Shown here in pieces: positions 31,521 through 40,006 of a stretch of DNA of 41,858 nucleotides. The notes beneath the pieces are model-generated. The model was given only the letters and a program-made list of their open reading frames with translations, was not told the origin of the DNA and did no database searches. Location of the stretch: NCBI GenBank assembly GCA_004293285.1, contig RDYF01000022.1, forward strand, positions 1-41,858, in the 5' to 3' direction. The position numbers and the translations under genes were made by a program. Positions within the stretch are counted from its first letter, which is position 1, and every line of letters begins with the position of its first letter. This DNA is from Verrucomicrobiota bacterium. Lineage in GTDB: Bacteria; Verrucomicrobiota; Verrucomicrobiia; Verrucomicrobiales; Akkermansiaceae.

Positions 31521-34500
31521 TTAAGGCAAGAGTTCAAGCAATTCCTTCAAGTCGCTCAAATCTGGAATGGCTTGGTCGCCAAGATGCATGGATTTCTCCG
31601 AAAAAAGCGCGTCGGCGATCTGGGATTTTTTTTGCTGCAACGAGCGCACGCGATCTTCGACTGTGCCTTGCGTGAGCAATCGATGAATTGTGACTTTCTG
31701 CTGCTGACCAATCCGATGCGCCCGGTCGCTCGCTTGTCGTTCGGCTGCGGGATTCCACCAAGGATCAAAGTGCACTACCACCGACGCACGAGTTAAGTTG
31801 AGACCGTAACCGCCCGCTTTGAGGCTGATCAAGAAAACCTGCGACTCGTCATCGGACTGAAAACGATCAACCAAAGCCTGACGATTCCGCGTGCTGCCAT
31901 CGAGCTTCAAGGGCAAGATTCCGCGTCGAACGCATTCGCGCTCGATCAATCCCAACTGCTGCGAAAATTGACTAAACACGAGAATCTTGCGGCCAGCCGA
32001 TATCGTCTCAGTAATCAATTCAAACAATCGTTCCATTTTAGGTGATCGTTGCGCCAAAGTCGATTCATTTTCCCATTCAGGCGCCACCAACGCAGCGTCG
32101 CAGCAAATTTGGCGCAATCGAAGCAGCAAGGTCAAAACAGTCAAATGAGCCGAAGATTGGTTCTGGGCCATTTCTTGCTCAATTTGAATCATGCCTTCGT
32201 CGCGAACCGTTTGATACAAATCCCACTGTTCCTTTGACATCTCGCACCAGTGATCAACCTCGGTTTTCTCGGGCAAATCGCTCGCTACCTGCTCTTTGGT
32301 CCTCCTCAACACGAAAGGCATGACGCGAATTTTGAGAGACTGCATCGCGATAGAAGTCGGCAAAGCCCCCTGCTCATAGGTTTCGCGAAATGTCTCGCGC
32401 TTCCCGAGAAGACCTGGCTGAAGAAATTGAAAAATGGACCATAGGTCGCTGAGCCGATTTTCCACCGGCGTGCCCGTCAAAGCCATGCGATAGCGGGCGC
32501 GGAGTCGATAACAAGCGCGCGCGACATCGGTATCGGGATTGCGAATCGCTCCAGCCTCATCGAGCACGACAAGTGAATACTCCTCACTCATGAATGCGAC
32601 CCGGTCGCTCGACAAAATTCCGTAACTTGTAACAATCACCGAGTAGGTAGATCGGGCTCGTTTCAACTCGCGATCCTGCCCATGATAAACGATCGTTTGA
32701 AGATGTGGAGCAAATCGCGCAATCTCATTTTCCCAGTTGCGCAACAAAGAGGTCGGAACCACCACCAGAGCGGGACGGTCGACACTTGCGAACTGGGACA
32801 ACAAGGTAATGGTTTGTAGTGTTTTTCCCAAGCCCATGTCGTCGGCCAGCAAGGCGAAGCCACTTTGGACGAGTCGTGTGCTCAACCACTTGATTCCGGT
32901 TTTTTGGTATGGCCGAAGATCGGCGTCAATGGCCACTTCAAGCGCATCATCTTCTTCATGCAAATCATTGGAAACGAGCGACTTATCGAAATATTGACGA
33001 AGATACTGAACAATTTGATGATGATGACTAGGCGCAGAAAAACCAACGTTGGATTGCTTCCACCCCAAGTCGGCCATGCTGCGTTCGAAGACTTCCCAAC
33101 TCTCTTTCGGCAAAATGACGCTACTTCCATCGCTCGTTTGAATGAGTCGCTTGTTTGATTTGAGGAGGGCGCGGATTTTCTGAGGATCCAAGGCTTTCCC
33201 TGTATGACTTCGGAATCCGATGGTCCACTCATCCGGTCCGCCAAGCTTCTGTTCCATGGTTGGCTTCACGATCGACAGACGCCGAATCATTTCTCGGAGA
33301 GGATCCGCTTCGCGATACTGGCCCAGCGTGGACATTCTGTCTCGCTCTTCGGAGAGATAGCGAACGACGCTTTCTTCCTCGGTCATTTTCCAAAGACCAC
33401 GCGCTTCGTCTTTTTGCCACCCCATAGCGCGAAGCGGTTTTACAAGAGTCGCTTCTTTCTCAAAATCCTCAAAATAACAAACGTTCGATTCAAATGCGAT
33501 CACCCCTTGATTTTTGCCGCAAATGCCCTTGATCGATCTCCCACCAACAACGAAATGCTTGTCGACCCGAAGACGAAGTTCTCGCCAACTTCCCTCAACA
33601 ACTAGGTCCCATGTTGCTGGAAGCCAGACGCACTCGATGCTCGACTCGCCCTGAATTTGCTCATCCGAATTCCGTAAATGCCACTGCAAAAATTTTCCAA
33701 TATCCTGCAAATCAGATATTTTTGCTGATTTTGACTCAATTAACGTAAAAAACAAATCCCTCCAAAATGAATCAACCGCTTGAATCAATCGATTGCTTTT
33801 ACGCAGCCATCGCGAGGACCGAAGGCCGAGAGTCTGCCATCCGCTTTCGCGGCTTTCAACATCGAGCGTCTCACCAACTGCTCGCATGCTAAGATCCCAG
33901 TTCGGCATCTCATCAAGACAAACAATCGTTTCATTCGATTGCTTTATTTCTTGGTGATCAATCAGTTGTTCGAGAAATTGTTCCAATTCACTGCCCGACA
34001 AATTCAATTGCCAGGGCCAGGGTCGATTGGACAACCCTTTGGCTTGAGCCCATTCAAACAGTCGTTCATCAGATTCATCGGGCGAACGATGCTTTGCCAG
34101 ATCGACCTTGATCATGAGTCGATCGTGTTGCCACTCTTTCTCCCAATGAGGCGAGAACGAGACCGACAGTGCGATGTTTTTTTTCGGTGGGGTGACGGGG
34201 GATGTCGATCCCGTTTTGGGGAGTAGACTCACAGGTGCTGCCTCGCGCTTGACTCCCCCACCCTCGCGAGCCGTCATAATGACTGCGACGGCATGATCGC
34301 ACATCGCGCCCGATCGACGGTTCTCGGCACAACTGCATGTCGTTTCAGCGATCGTTCGCGTGAGTCGTTTCACCGTGACACGTCGAGCTTTCACTCCTCC
34401 GACCACGCCGTGGCATTGGTCGTGATCGATTTCAGCGGAGAGCACTGAGCCCTGGCGAAAAAGTGCGTAACCTTCCTTCACCGCCTTCCAGCCGGCAGCT

Positions 34501-34535
34501 TGTTGTAACCATGCATCTGACCAATCTTGTTGCAT
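31521..34535 (-). CDS. SNF2-family DEAD/H helicase with SWIM zinc finger
   Basis: A 1004-residue Swi2/Snf2-like ATPase. A SWIM finger at residues 67-81 (Cys67, Cys69, Cys79, His81) is followed by about 470 residues without recognised motifs. The ATPase starts near 560: LADDMGLGKTLQTI (motif I), VVVPTSLLRNWENEI, VLDEAGAIRNP (motif II; DEAG in place of the usual DEAQ/DEAH), ALTGTPVENRLSDLWS (III), then LVFSQFS, LISLKAGGYGLNLT and DPWWNPAAERQASDRAHRIGQ (V-VI). These proteins move on DNA to remodel protein-DNA complexes; bacterial roles are poorly known. A proper AGGA lies five bases before the ATG at 34535, supporting that start. It diverges from parA. Confidence 0.93.
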   Translation of the reverse strand: MQQDWSDAWLQQAAGWKAVKEGYALFRQGSVLSAEIDHDQCHGVVGGVKARRVTVKRLTRTIAETTCSCAENRRSGAMCDHAVAVIMTAREGGGVKREAAPVSLLPKTGSTSPVTPPKKNIALSVSFSPHWEKEWQHDRLMIKVDLAKHRSPDESDERLFEWAQAKGLSNRPWPWQLNLSGSELEQFLEQLIDHQEIKQSNETIVCLDEMPNWDLSMRAVGETLDVESRESGWQTLGLRSSRWLRKSNRLIQAVDSFWRDLFFTLIESKSAKISDLQDIGKFLQWHLRNSDEQIQGESSIECVWLPATWDLVVEGSWRELRLRVDKHFVVGGRSIKGICGKNQGVIAFESNVCYFEDFEKEATLVKPLRAMGWQKDEARGLWKMTEEESVVRYLSEERDRMSTLGQYREADPLREMIRRLSIVKPTMEQKLGGPDEWTIGFRSHTGKALDPQKIRALLKSNKRLIQTSDGSSVILPKESWEVFERSMADLGWKQSNVGFSAPSHHHQIVQYLRQYFDKSLVSNDLHEEDDALEVAIDADLRPYQKTGIKWLSTRLVQSGFALLADDMGLGKTLQTITLLSQFASVDRPALVVVPTSLLRNWENEIARFAPHLQTIVYHGQDRELKRARSTYSVIVTSYGILSSDRVAFMSEEYSLVVLDEAGAIRNPDTDVARACYRLRARYRMALTGTPVENRLSDLWSIFQFLQPGLLGKRETFRETYEQGALPTSIAMQSLKIRVMPFVLRRTKEQVASDLPEKTEVDHWCEMSKEQWDLYQTVRDEGMIQIEQEMAQNQSSAHLTVLTLLLRLRQICCDAALVAPEWENESTLAQRSPKMERLFELITETISAGRKILVFSQFSQQLGLIERECVRRGILPLKLDGSTRNRQALVDRFQSDDESQVFLISLKAGGYGLNLTRASVVVHFDPWWNPAAERQASDRAHRIGQQQKVTIHRLLTQGTVEDRVRSLQQKKSQIADALFSEKSMHLGDQAIPDLSDLKELLELLP

Positions 34536-34601
34536 CTTTTTCCTAGGGTGACACGGTTTTGATTGCCAAGAAGGGAAATTGCAAGGAAACTCTGGCCTCG
34601 C

Positions 34602-35381
34602 ATGAAAGTCATCGCCATTGGCAACCAAAAAGGAGGAGTGGGAAAAACGACCAGCGCCATCAATCTTTCCGCTGCGCTGACGATCCTTGGCCAGCGCGTG
34701 CTATTGATCGATCTCGATCCCCAAGCCAATACCACCAGCGGCATTGGCCTCGAAGCCGATGGCAATGACACCCTCTACCCTGTCCTTCTCGGGCATGCCG
34801 ACATTCGCGAAAAAATTCAGGCATCGCGATTGGAGCGACTGTCCATCATTCCCTCCGCAATGGACCTTGCCGGCGTCGAGATTGAACTCGCCCGCTCCGA
34901 GGATCACTTGACCCGACTGCGGGGCTTTCTTCAGGGATTGAAACCTAACGATCTCTTTGAATACTGCATTCTCGATACTCCACCCTCACTCGGAGTTTTG
35001 ATGACCTCGGCTCTGGCAGCAGCGGACGAAGTCATCATTCCGCTGCAATGCGAATGGTTCGGTCTGGAGGGCTTGGCCAAAATCGTTCACGTGCTCGAAC
35101 AAATCCGCGAGTCCGGCGCGAGCCCCGAGCTCAAGCTCGAAGGGATTGTGATGACGATGTACGACGCCCGCACCAATCTTTCTCGACAAGTGGTGCAGGA
35201 GGTCAGCCAATACTTCCCAGAGCAAATGTATCAAACTTTCATCCCTCGCTCGATCAAGCTGGGAGAAGCGCCCAGTCACGGCAAGACCATCTTCGAACAT
35301 GACCCTCAAGGTCTTGCCGCGCAGGCCTACTTGACTCTCGCCACGGAATTCCTGAATCGACGCGGGGTAAAAGTGCCGTAA
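34602..35381 (+). CDS. ParA/Soj family ATPase without adjacent ParB
   Basis: A 259-residue chromosome-partition ATPase. The deviant Walker A GNQKGGVGKTTSAINLS is at residues 6-22, Walker A' LLIDLDPQANTTSG at 34-47 and Walker B YCILDTPPSLG at about 119. The length matches Soj. ParA normally acts with ParB on parS sites, but no parB or parS (TGTTTCACGTGAAACA-like) is seen here. The ATG at 34602 starts the conserved MKVIAIGNQK. Downstream the gene faces the winged-helix regulator; an eight-base-pair stem with one bulge (35403-35422) in the gap may help termination. Confidence 0.93.
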   Translation: MKVIAIGNQKGGVGKTTSAINLSAALTILGQRVLLIDLDPQANTTSGIGLEADGNDTLYPVLLGHADIREKIQASRLERLSIIPSAMDLAGVEIELARSEDHLTRLRGFLQGLKPNDLFEYCILDTPPSLGVLMTSALAAADEVIIPLQCEWFGLEGLAKIVHVLEQIRESGASPELKLEGIVMTMYDARTNLSRQVVQEVSQYFPEQMYQTFIPRSIKLGEAPSHGKTIFEHDPQGLAAQAYLTLATEFLNRRGVKVP

Positions 35382-35432
35382 CGCGCCCTCTGGGGGAAAT
35401 CACTCGACTCCGTGAGTCCGAGCGGTTCCGCC

Positions 35433-36086
35433 TTATAGCGTGTGAATGAGGTATTCGATACGAGCGGGACCATGGCGACTGCCCGATACTTCACGACGTT
35501 CGATTTTGGTGCCCATCAGATTTTCGATCATCCTTGTCTCAAAAGTCGTCGCCACCGGATAGGCTTCAAAAATAGCCGCCATGGGGTGATGGAACTCTTC
35601 GATGCGAAATCCCAGTTTGGCATCGTAGGTGCAGCGCGTGAGACAGCCTTCTTTTTCTCGAAGGCTGACCAATAACGTGGCTTTTTCGACAAGCGACTTC
35701 GCTCGATGCATCCGGCCTTGCCACTGTTCCTGCAGATCAGAAAAGTACTGAAAGAGCAGTTTTTCGGGAGCATTGTTGCCAAAAAGCTCCTTGATTTGAG
35801 TGAGCAGTGCCAATGAAAAGTGAGTTCCAGCTTGCGGAAAAAAGGCCTCGGCCTTCGGGCTGAGTCGGTACATCACTTCAGGGCGACCGACCTCCGTCCG
35901 TGGCACGCGCGATCGCTGGAGGTAGCCGAGTTCCAGCAAATCCTCGCAATGCTTTTTGACGCCCATGTAGCTCATTTCCATCACTTCGGCGAGCACAGGG
36001 ATGGAGCAGCCGCCACGCATTTTCAGCTCTTCCAAAATGGTCACCCACGGCGACCTCACCAAGTCTCGAAAGCCGGGTAGAAACAT
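35433..36086 (-). CDS. Winged-helix transcriptional regulator, SufR/ArsR-like
   Basis: A 217-residue regulator with a winged HTH at about residues 13-75 (WVTILEELKMRGGCSIPVLAEVMEMSYMGVKKHCEDLLELGYLQ, then a wing RSRVPRTEVGRPEVMYRLSP). The layout follows the ArsR/SufR-type DeoR-like family. The C-terminal domain has two close cysteines (GCLTRC) but not the four-cysteine iron-sulphur pattern of SufR, so an iron-sulphur role is not claimed. A TTG at 36122 could extend the start by 12 residues; the ATG at 36086 is preferred. It is 63 bases downstream of the DUF3592 gene in the same direction. Confidence 0.75.
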   Translation of the reverse strand: MFLPGFRDLVRSPWVTILEELKMRGGCSIPVLAEVMEMSYMGVKKHCEDLLELGYLQRSRVPRTEVGRPEVMYRLSPKAEAFFPQAGTHFSLALLTQIKELFGNNAPEKLLFQYFSDLQEQWQGRMHRAKSLVEKATLLVSLREKEGCLTRCTYDAKLGFRIEEFHHPMAAIFEAYPVATTFETRMIENLMGTKIERREVSGSRHGPARIEYLIHTL

Positions 36087-36149
36087 CGGGGCCAGCTTGA
36101 GCGATTGAATCCGCGCAAGCAATGCGGAAAACGATTTGGGCGGAAAAAA

Positions 36150-36641
36150 TCAAGCGTGGGGTCGACGCCAGGCGCCCCAGATCATGCCAAGGCCGCCCAG
36201 GAAGAATAGCCCCGGGAACCACAGCGAATAACCCGCCGCTCGCGAATCCAGCTTTAGCACTGCCATTTGCGGATCTTTTGGATTCACCCAGCAGTTTTGT
36301 CGACTTCCTTGGGGAAATTGCCTGACCAACTCTTCCACTGGTGCGCGCTCCGTGCGGGGCATGCTCCCGCGCAAGCTCCACAATTTGCTTTCGTAATCTT
36401 TGCCCGCGAATTGATAACGATACAAAACCGCGAGCCGAAAATCCGGGGCGACGTTTTCGGCGATGCGACGTTCATTGACCTCCGACGACAACACAAGGCA
36501 CGGCACCTGCGGCCATGATGTCATTTCGCGTGCACGCAAGTAGCTGCGTGTCATCAACCACAGAAAAATTCCTGAGATGAAGCACAAGGCCAAGCCTACT
36601 GCTGTTAAATACCAAGATCCTGCGCGCTGCGAATTGCTCAT
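36150..36641 (-). CDS. DUF3592 membrane protein
   Basis: A 163-residue protein with two membrane helices (about 12-31, TAVGLALCFISGIFLWLM; about 137-157, LWFPGLFFLGGLGMIWGAW). They enclose a beta-rich domain with WPQVPCLVLSSEV, YRYQFAGKDYES and NPKDPQMAVL, the DUF3592 pattern (NPxxP). Function unknown. It carries the best ribosome binding site in the window (GGAGGTGA). It may share a transcript with the downstream winged-helix regulator. Confidence 0.85.
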   Translation of the reverse strand: MSNSQRAGSWYLTAVGLALCFISGIFLWLMTRSYLRAREMTSWPQVPCLVLSSEVNERRIAENVAPDFRLAVLYRYQFAGKDYESKLWSLRGSMPRTERAPVEELVRQFPQGSRQNCWVNPKDPQMAVLKLDSRAAGYSLWFPGLFFLGGLGMIWGAWRRPHA

Positions 36642-36644
36642 TCC

Positions 36645-36652
36645 TCACCTCC
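36645..36652 (-). promoter_or_regulatory. Strong Shine-Dalgarno of the DUF3592 gene
   Basis: GGAGGTGA on the minus strand is fully complementary to the 16S anti-Shine-Dalgarno, three bases before the ATG when counted from its end and six from the GGAGG core. Most other genes in the window have nothing comparable. Confidence 0.8.
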
Positions 36653-36754
36653 CGTAGCCGATCCCGACATTTTTGCAAGTGTTTCTCCTTATCGAACGCT
36701 TCTCAGTCGAGATTTTGTGCTTCCCTCATCGGGCAGAATGGCTTGAATCAGCGC

Positions 36755-37429
36755 ATGTCCATTGCCGCCATCATTGTCGCTGCGGGTTCTTCGCGACGCA
36801 TGGGTTTTGATAAACTTGCTGCACCCCTGGGCCAGAGCTCGGTGTTAGCGCAGAGCGTGAAGGCATTTTGTGATTGCCCCTCGGTTGACGAAGTGATCGT
36901 AGTTTGCTCGCAAGAAAGATTTGATGCGCTACTTTCGGCACCGTTTTCACGCCCCTTGCGTCGAGTCGATGGCGGGGCGAGCCGACAAGAATCGGTCCAG
37001 CGGGGGCTCGATGCCGTTGCATCCGACACCACGATGGTCGCGGTGCATGATGGAGCACGACCCTTGATTCGCATCGATGTGATTGAGCAATGCCTCGCCA
37101 AAACGCAGGAGCATGGAGCTTGCGCGTTGGCGCGTCGAGTTACCGAAACGCTGAAGCGCGCAGATGCTCATGACTTTTCGTGTGGCAGCGTCGACCGCTC
37201 GTATTTGTGGTTCATGGAAACGCCGCAATGCTTCGAGCTTTCCCTCCTGCAGCGTGCTTACGCGCAAGTGCGGGAGTCGGGCTGCGAGGTGACCGACGAG
37301 GTTTCAGCCGTCGAACACATCGGAGTCGGCGTCTTTTTGCAGGAATCGAAATTTCCCAACGTCAAAATCACCGTCCCCGCGGATCTGGATCTTGCTTGCT
37401 ATTTGTTGGACGCAGCAGCTGGCGCATGA
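36755..37429 (+). CDS. ispD: 2-C-methyl-D-erythritol 4-phosphate cytidylyltransferase
   Basis: IspD forms CDP-methylerythritol from MEP and CTP in the non-mevalonate isoprenoid pathway. The 224-residue protein shows AAIIVAAGSSRRMGFDK at its N-terminus (CTP binding), VDGGASRQESVQRGL near 80, VAVHDGARPLI near 101 and TDEVSAVEH near 190, with KITVPADLDLA at the end. The ATG at 36755 is chosen; a TTG at 36743 would add four residues. The M16 peptidase gene overlaps its stop by four bases. ispF, often fused or adjacent, is not here. Confidence 0.96.
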   Translation: MSIAAIIVAAGSSRRMGFDKLAAPLGQSSVLAQSVKAFCDCPSVDEVIVVCSQERFDALLSAPFSRPLRRVDGGASRQESVQRGLDAVASDTTMVAVHDGARPLIRIDVIEQCLAKTQEHGACALARRVTETLKRADAHDFSCGSVDRSYLWFMETPQCFELSLLQRAYAQVRESGCEVTDEVSAVEHIGVGVFLQESKFPNVKITVPADLDLACYLLDAAAGA

Positions 37430-38679
37430 TACACTACTCCTCGCACATGCAATCCCCATATCACTGGCAACGTCTGCCCAACGGCATGAGACTGGCGACC
37501 GCGAGTCTTCCGCATACGGAATGTGCAACTCTCTCCATCTACATTCCCGCAGGCTCTCGGCACGATCCCTTTGGTCTTGCGGGTTTAGCGCACTTCATGG
37601 AGCACATGGCCTTCAAGGGTACAGCTCGTCGGAGCGCCGCTCAGCTCTCACTCGATCTCGAAAAAACAGGAGCTCAAGCCAATGCCTGCACGGCAGAGGA
37701 TCACACCGTCTATGATGCAAGAGGTGATGCTTCATCCCTGCCGCTATTGGCGGATGTGCTATCGGACATGGTCTGGCATTCCTCCTTGCCGCCGCGTGAA
37801 ATCGCCCTGGAGCGCGATGTCATTCACGAGGAAATTACCATGTACGAAGAAAACCCGAGCGATCACATCGGCGATCTCATATCGCGCTCGCTGTGGGCAC
37901 CGGATCCGCTGGGAGAACCGATCACAGGCACGCACGAGTCATTGGATGCGATCACGCGCAATCATCTTTTCGAGTTTTGCCAAAATCATCACTTTCGTTC
38001 CGACATCGTCATCGCCGCAGCGGGGCCTTATTCTCCTGCGGAATTTGCCTCTTTGATTGCTCCATTTCTTCCTGAAGAAAGCATCGCACCACCCCCCTCG
38101 ATTCGACCATTCCAACAGCGCCAGACTTCGATTCCTCTCGTGCTACATCGAGAAACGGAGCAACTGCAACTCGCTCTTGCCTATCACACCGCCGGACGCC
38201 GGCATCGGAGTCGGCATGCGCTGCGCTTGCTCTCCATTCTTTTGGGGGAAGCGACGAGTTCTCGCCTGTTCCAAAAACTGCGCGAGGACAAAGGACTATG
38301 CTACCACGTTTCCTCCGATCTGGCCTTGTTTGAAGACACGGGTTCGCTGGAGATTTCTTTGGGGCTCGATCCCGAATCCCGCGATGAAGCGCTGCGTTTG
38401 ATCGAGGCGGAAATTCAAGATCTCAGCAAAAATGGTCCCAGTGTCGATGAGCTAGAACGCGCCAAACAGATCGCAATCACCGCCAACAAATTTGCTCTCG
38501 AATCCACCTTTGCGCAAATGTCGTGGGTGGCTGAGTCATTGCTGTTTGAGGGAGAAATCATCACACCCGCCGACTACCGCGATCGACTGATGCCGGTCAC
38601 CGTTCAAGATGTGCGTCGAGTCGCGCAAAGTCTATTTCATCCTCACAATCAGGCGATGGCGGAAATCCGCGCGCTCTGA
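37426..38679 (+). CDS. M16 family zinc peptidase
   Basis: A 417-residue pitrilysin/insulinase-type peptidase. The inverted zinc motif HFMEH is at His56-His60 with Glu59 as catalytic base, and the third ligand Glu136 lies in DVIHEEITMYEE, 76 residues on, as usual. The second M16 domain begins around residue 180 and includes SSRLFQKLREDKGLCYHVSS near 277. Length matches single-chain bacterial processing-peptidase homologues such as the PqqL/YmxG group, with both halves present. No signal peptide is clear, so it may be cytoplasmic. The ATG at 37426 overlaps the ispD stop (ATGA), implying coupling; an ATG at 37447 is an alternative. Confidence 0.95.
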   Translation: MIHYSSHMQSPYHWQRLPNGMRLATASLPHTECATLSIYIPAGSRHDPFGLAGLAHFMEHMAFKGTARRSAAQLSLDLEKTGAQANACTAEDHTVYDARGDASSLPLLADVLSDMVWHSSLPPREIALERDVIHEEITMYEENPSDHIGDLISRSLWAPDPLGEPITGTHESLDAITRNHLFEFCQNHHFRSDIVIAAAGPYSPAEFASLIAPFLPEESIAPPPSIRPFQQRQTSIPLVLHRETEQLQLALAYHTAGRRHRSRHALRLLSILLGEATSSRLFQKLREDKGLCYHVSSDLALFEDTGSLEISLGLDPESRDEALRLIEAEIQDLSKNGPSVDELERAKQIAITANKFALESTFAQMSWVAESLLFEGEIITPADYRDRLMPVTVQDVRRVAQSLFHPHNQAMAEIRAL

Positions 38680-38680
38680 C

Positions 38681-39997
38681 CTACGGTCCTTTGGGCAGCG
38701 CTTTGATCCAACTGTCGCTCACGACACGATCGATCACTACTTGCGTAGGATGGCTGCCTGACTCAACATAGTGGATCTTGAGGACCATCGAGCCATTGCT
38801 GTCCGTTGCGACCGGACGCATTTGATGGATGATGGGATTGTCGCGTCGAACATATCCATACAAATACTGACTCTCTCCGGCAAAAACCAAGCGATACGAT
38901 TGCCAGTCCTTTTCAGAGCTCGTAGGGAAATCGAAATTGTAGTATGATTCTGCATGAACCACGACACGCACTTCGGTCGGCTTTAGTGGTTTTTGCTGTT
39001 TGATTTCTTCGAAAGTCATTTCACTCCATCCAACCCAACTTTCCCAATCGACAAAGAAAACGTCGTTCTCTTCAATCAAAACGAGAGCTCGCGCGCTTTC
39101 CTCCTGATCGCGCACAATCACCTGAAATGCTTTTCCTTCAGAAAGCAGAATGGCTGATGTCTCATCGATTTTGTGTGTCTCAGAAGAATGGACGGGATGT
39201 TTTTGATAGAACGTTTGCAAGCGTTCCTGCATCGCAGCGCCACCGCGAATGAGGGAAAGCATTTCTGGGATTTCGCGCGTCGCGATAAACTGCTTTGCGC
39301 GGGCGAGAGCGGATTTGATTTTTGTGACTTGCTGTTTTTTCTGACTGAGCGCCTGGGAAGTCGATTGAATCGCAACAACCGAAGGATGCGTCACACTTTC
39401 GCTTGGGGTCACAGCCACAGGATTTGTGTTAGAATCTTTTTTGCGATCCTGCAGGGTCATGATCATTACGACAACCAAAATGACCACCAGTAGAGCGGAG
39501 GCAATCCACCAACTACGATAGCCCGAATGACGCGAAAAGCGCACCCGACCCGATGGGTTTTTGACCCACTCCTTCTCAGCATCGTGTGAACGATCCTTGC
39601 GTTTCTTGCGTCGACGCAACTGCTGATCATGGGCGGCAGGAGCAACAGGAGCAGGACGTTCCGAATTGGCGGGAGTGACCGTAGCTTGGGGCTTGGTCGA
39701 CACTGCAGAGGCAGCCATTTCCTCGCGCGCAGGTTCCATTTGCTCCATCTGCTGCAGTTCGCTCATGATTTCACGCTTGATTGCCCCCTGGTCACCGGAT
39801 GGCTGCACCAAAGCAGGAATGCTTTCCCCTGGCGAGGGAATCCTCAGCATGCGATCGCATTGTGGGCAAACGATTCCCTTGCCGATGTAATCCGAGGGAA
39901 TGCGGAAAACAGCGCGACAATCTTGACAGACGAAAGCATTCCATCGACGTCGTGACGGCGTCGTGGCGTTAGGTTGATCTTGTGTGGGTTGGGCCAT
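38681..39997 (-). CDS. Zinc-ribbon-containing single-pass membrane protein
   Basis: A 438-residue protein of unknown function. A four-cysteine zinc ribbon (Cys24, Cys27, Cys44, Cys47; FVCQDC, IVCPQC) lies near the N-terminus. A basic, proline-rich linker (QLRRRKKRKDRSHD) leads to one membrane helix at about residues 163-185 (WWIASALLVVILVVVMIMTL). The outer about 250 residues hold a helix and a beta-rich domain (FQVIVRDQEESARALVLIEEN, TEVRVVVHAESYYNF). Architecture suggests a cytosolic zinc sensor tied to an extracytoplasmic domain. It starts 9 bases after the PBP stop, so the two are probably co-transcribed. Confidence 0.75.
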   Translation of the reverse strand: MAQPTQDQPNATTPSRRRWNAFVCQDCRAVFRIPSDYIGKGIVCPQCDRMLRIPSPGESIPALVQPSGDQGAIKREIMSELQQMEQMEPAREEMAASAVSTKPQATVTPANSERPAPVAPAAHDQQLRRRKKRKDRSHDAEKEWVKNPSGRVRFSRHSGYRSWWIASALLVVILVVVMIMTLQDRKKDSNTNPVAVTPSESVTHPSVVAIQSTSQALSQKKQQVTKIKSALARAKQFIATREIPEMLSLIRGGAAMQERLQTFYQKHPVHSSETHKIDETSAILLSEGKAFQVIVRDQEESARALVLIEENDVFFVDWESWVGWSEMTFEEIKQQKPLKPTEVRVVVHAESYYNFDFPTSSEKDWQSYRLVFAGESQYLYGYVRRDNPIIHQMRPVATDSNGSMVLKIHYVESGSHPTQVVIDRVVSDSWIKALPKGP

Positions 39998-40006
39998 GGG
40001 GATGGG

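Noticed and set aside
35433..36086. Regulator as an iron-sulphur SufR
   Set aside because: The cysteines do not follow the spaced four-cysteine pattern of SufR, and no suf genes are nearby.
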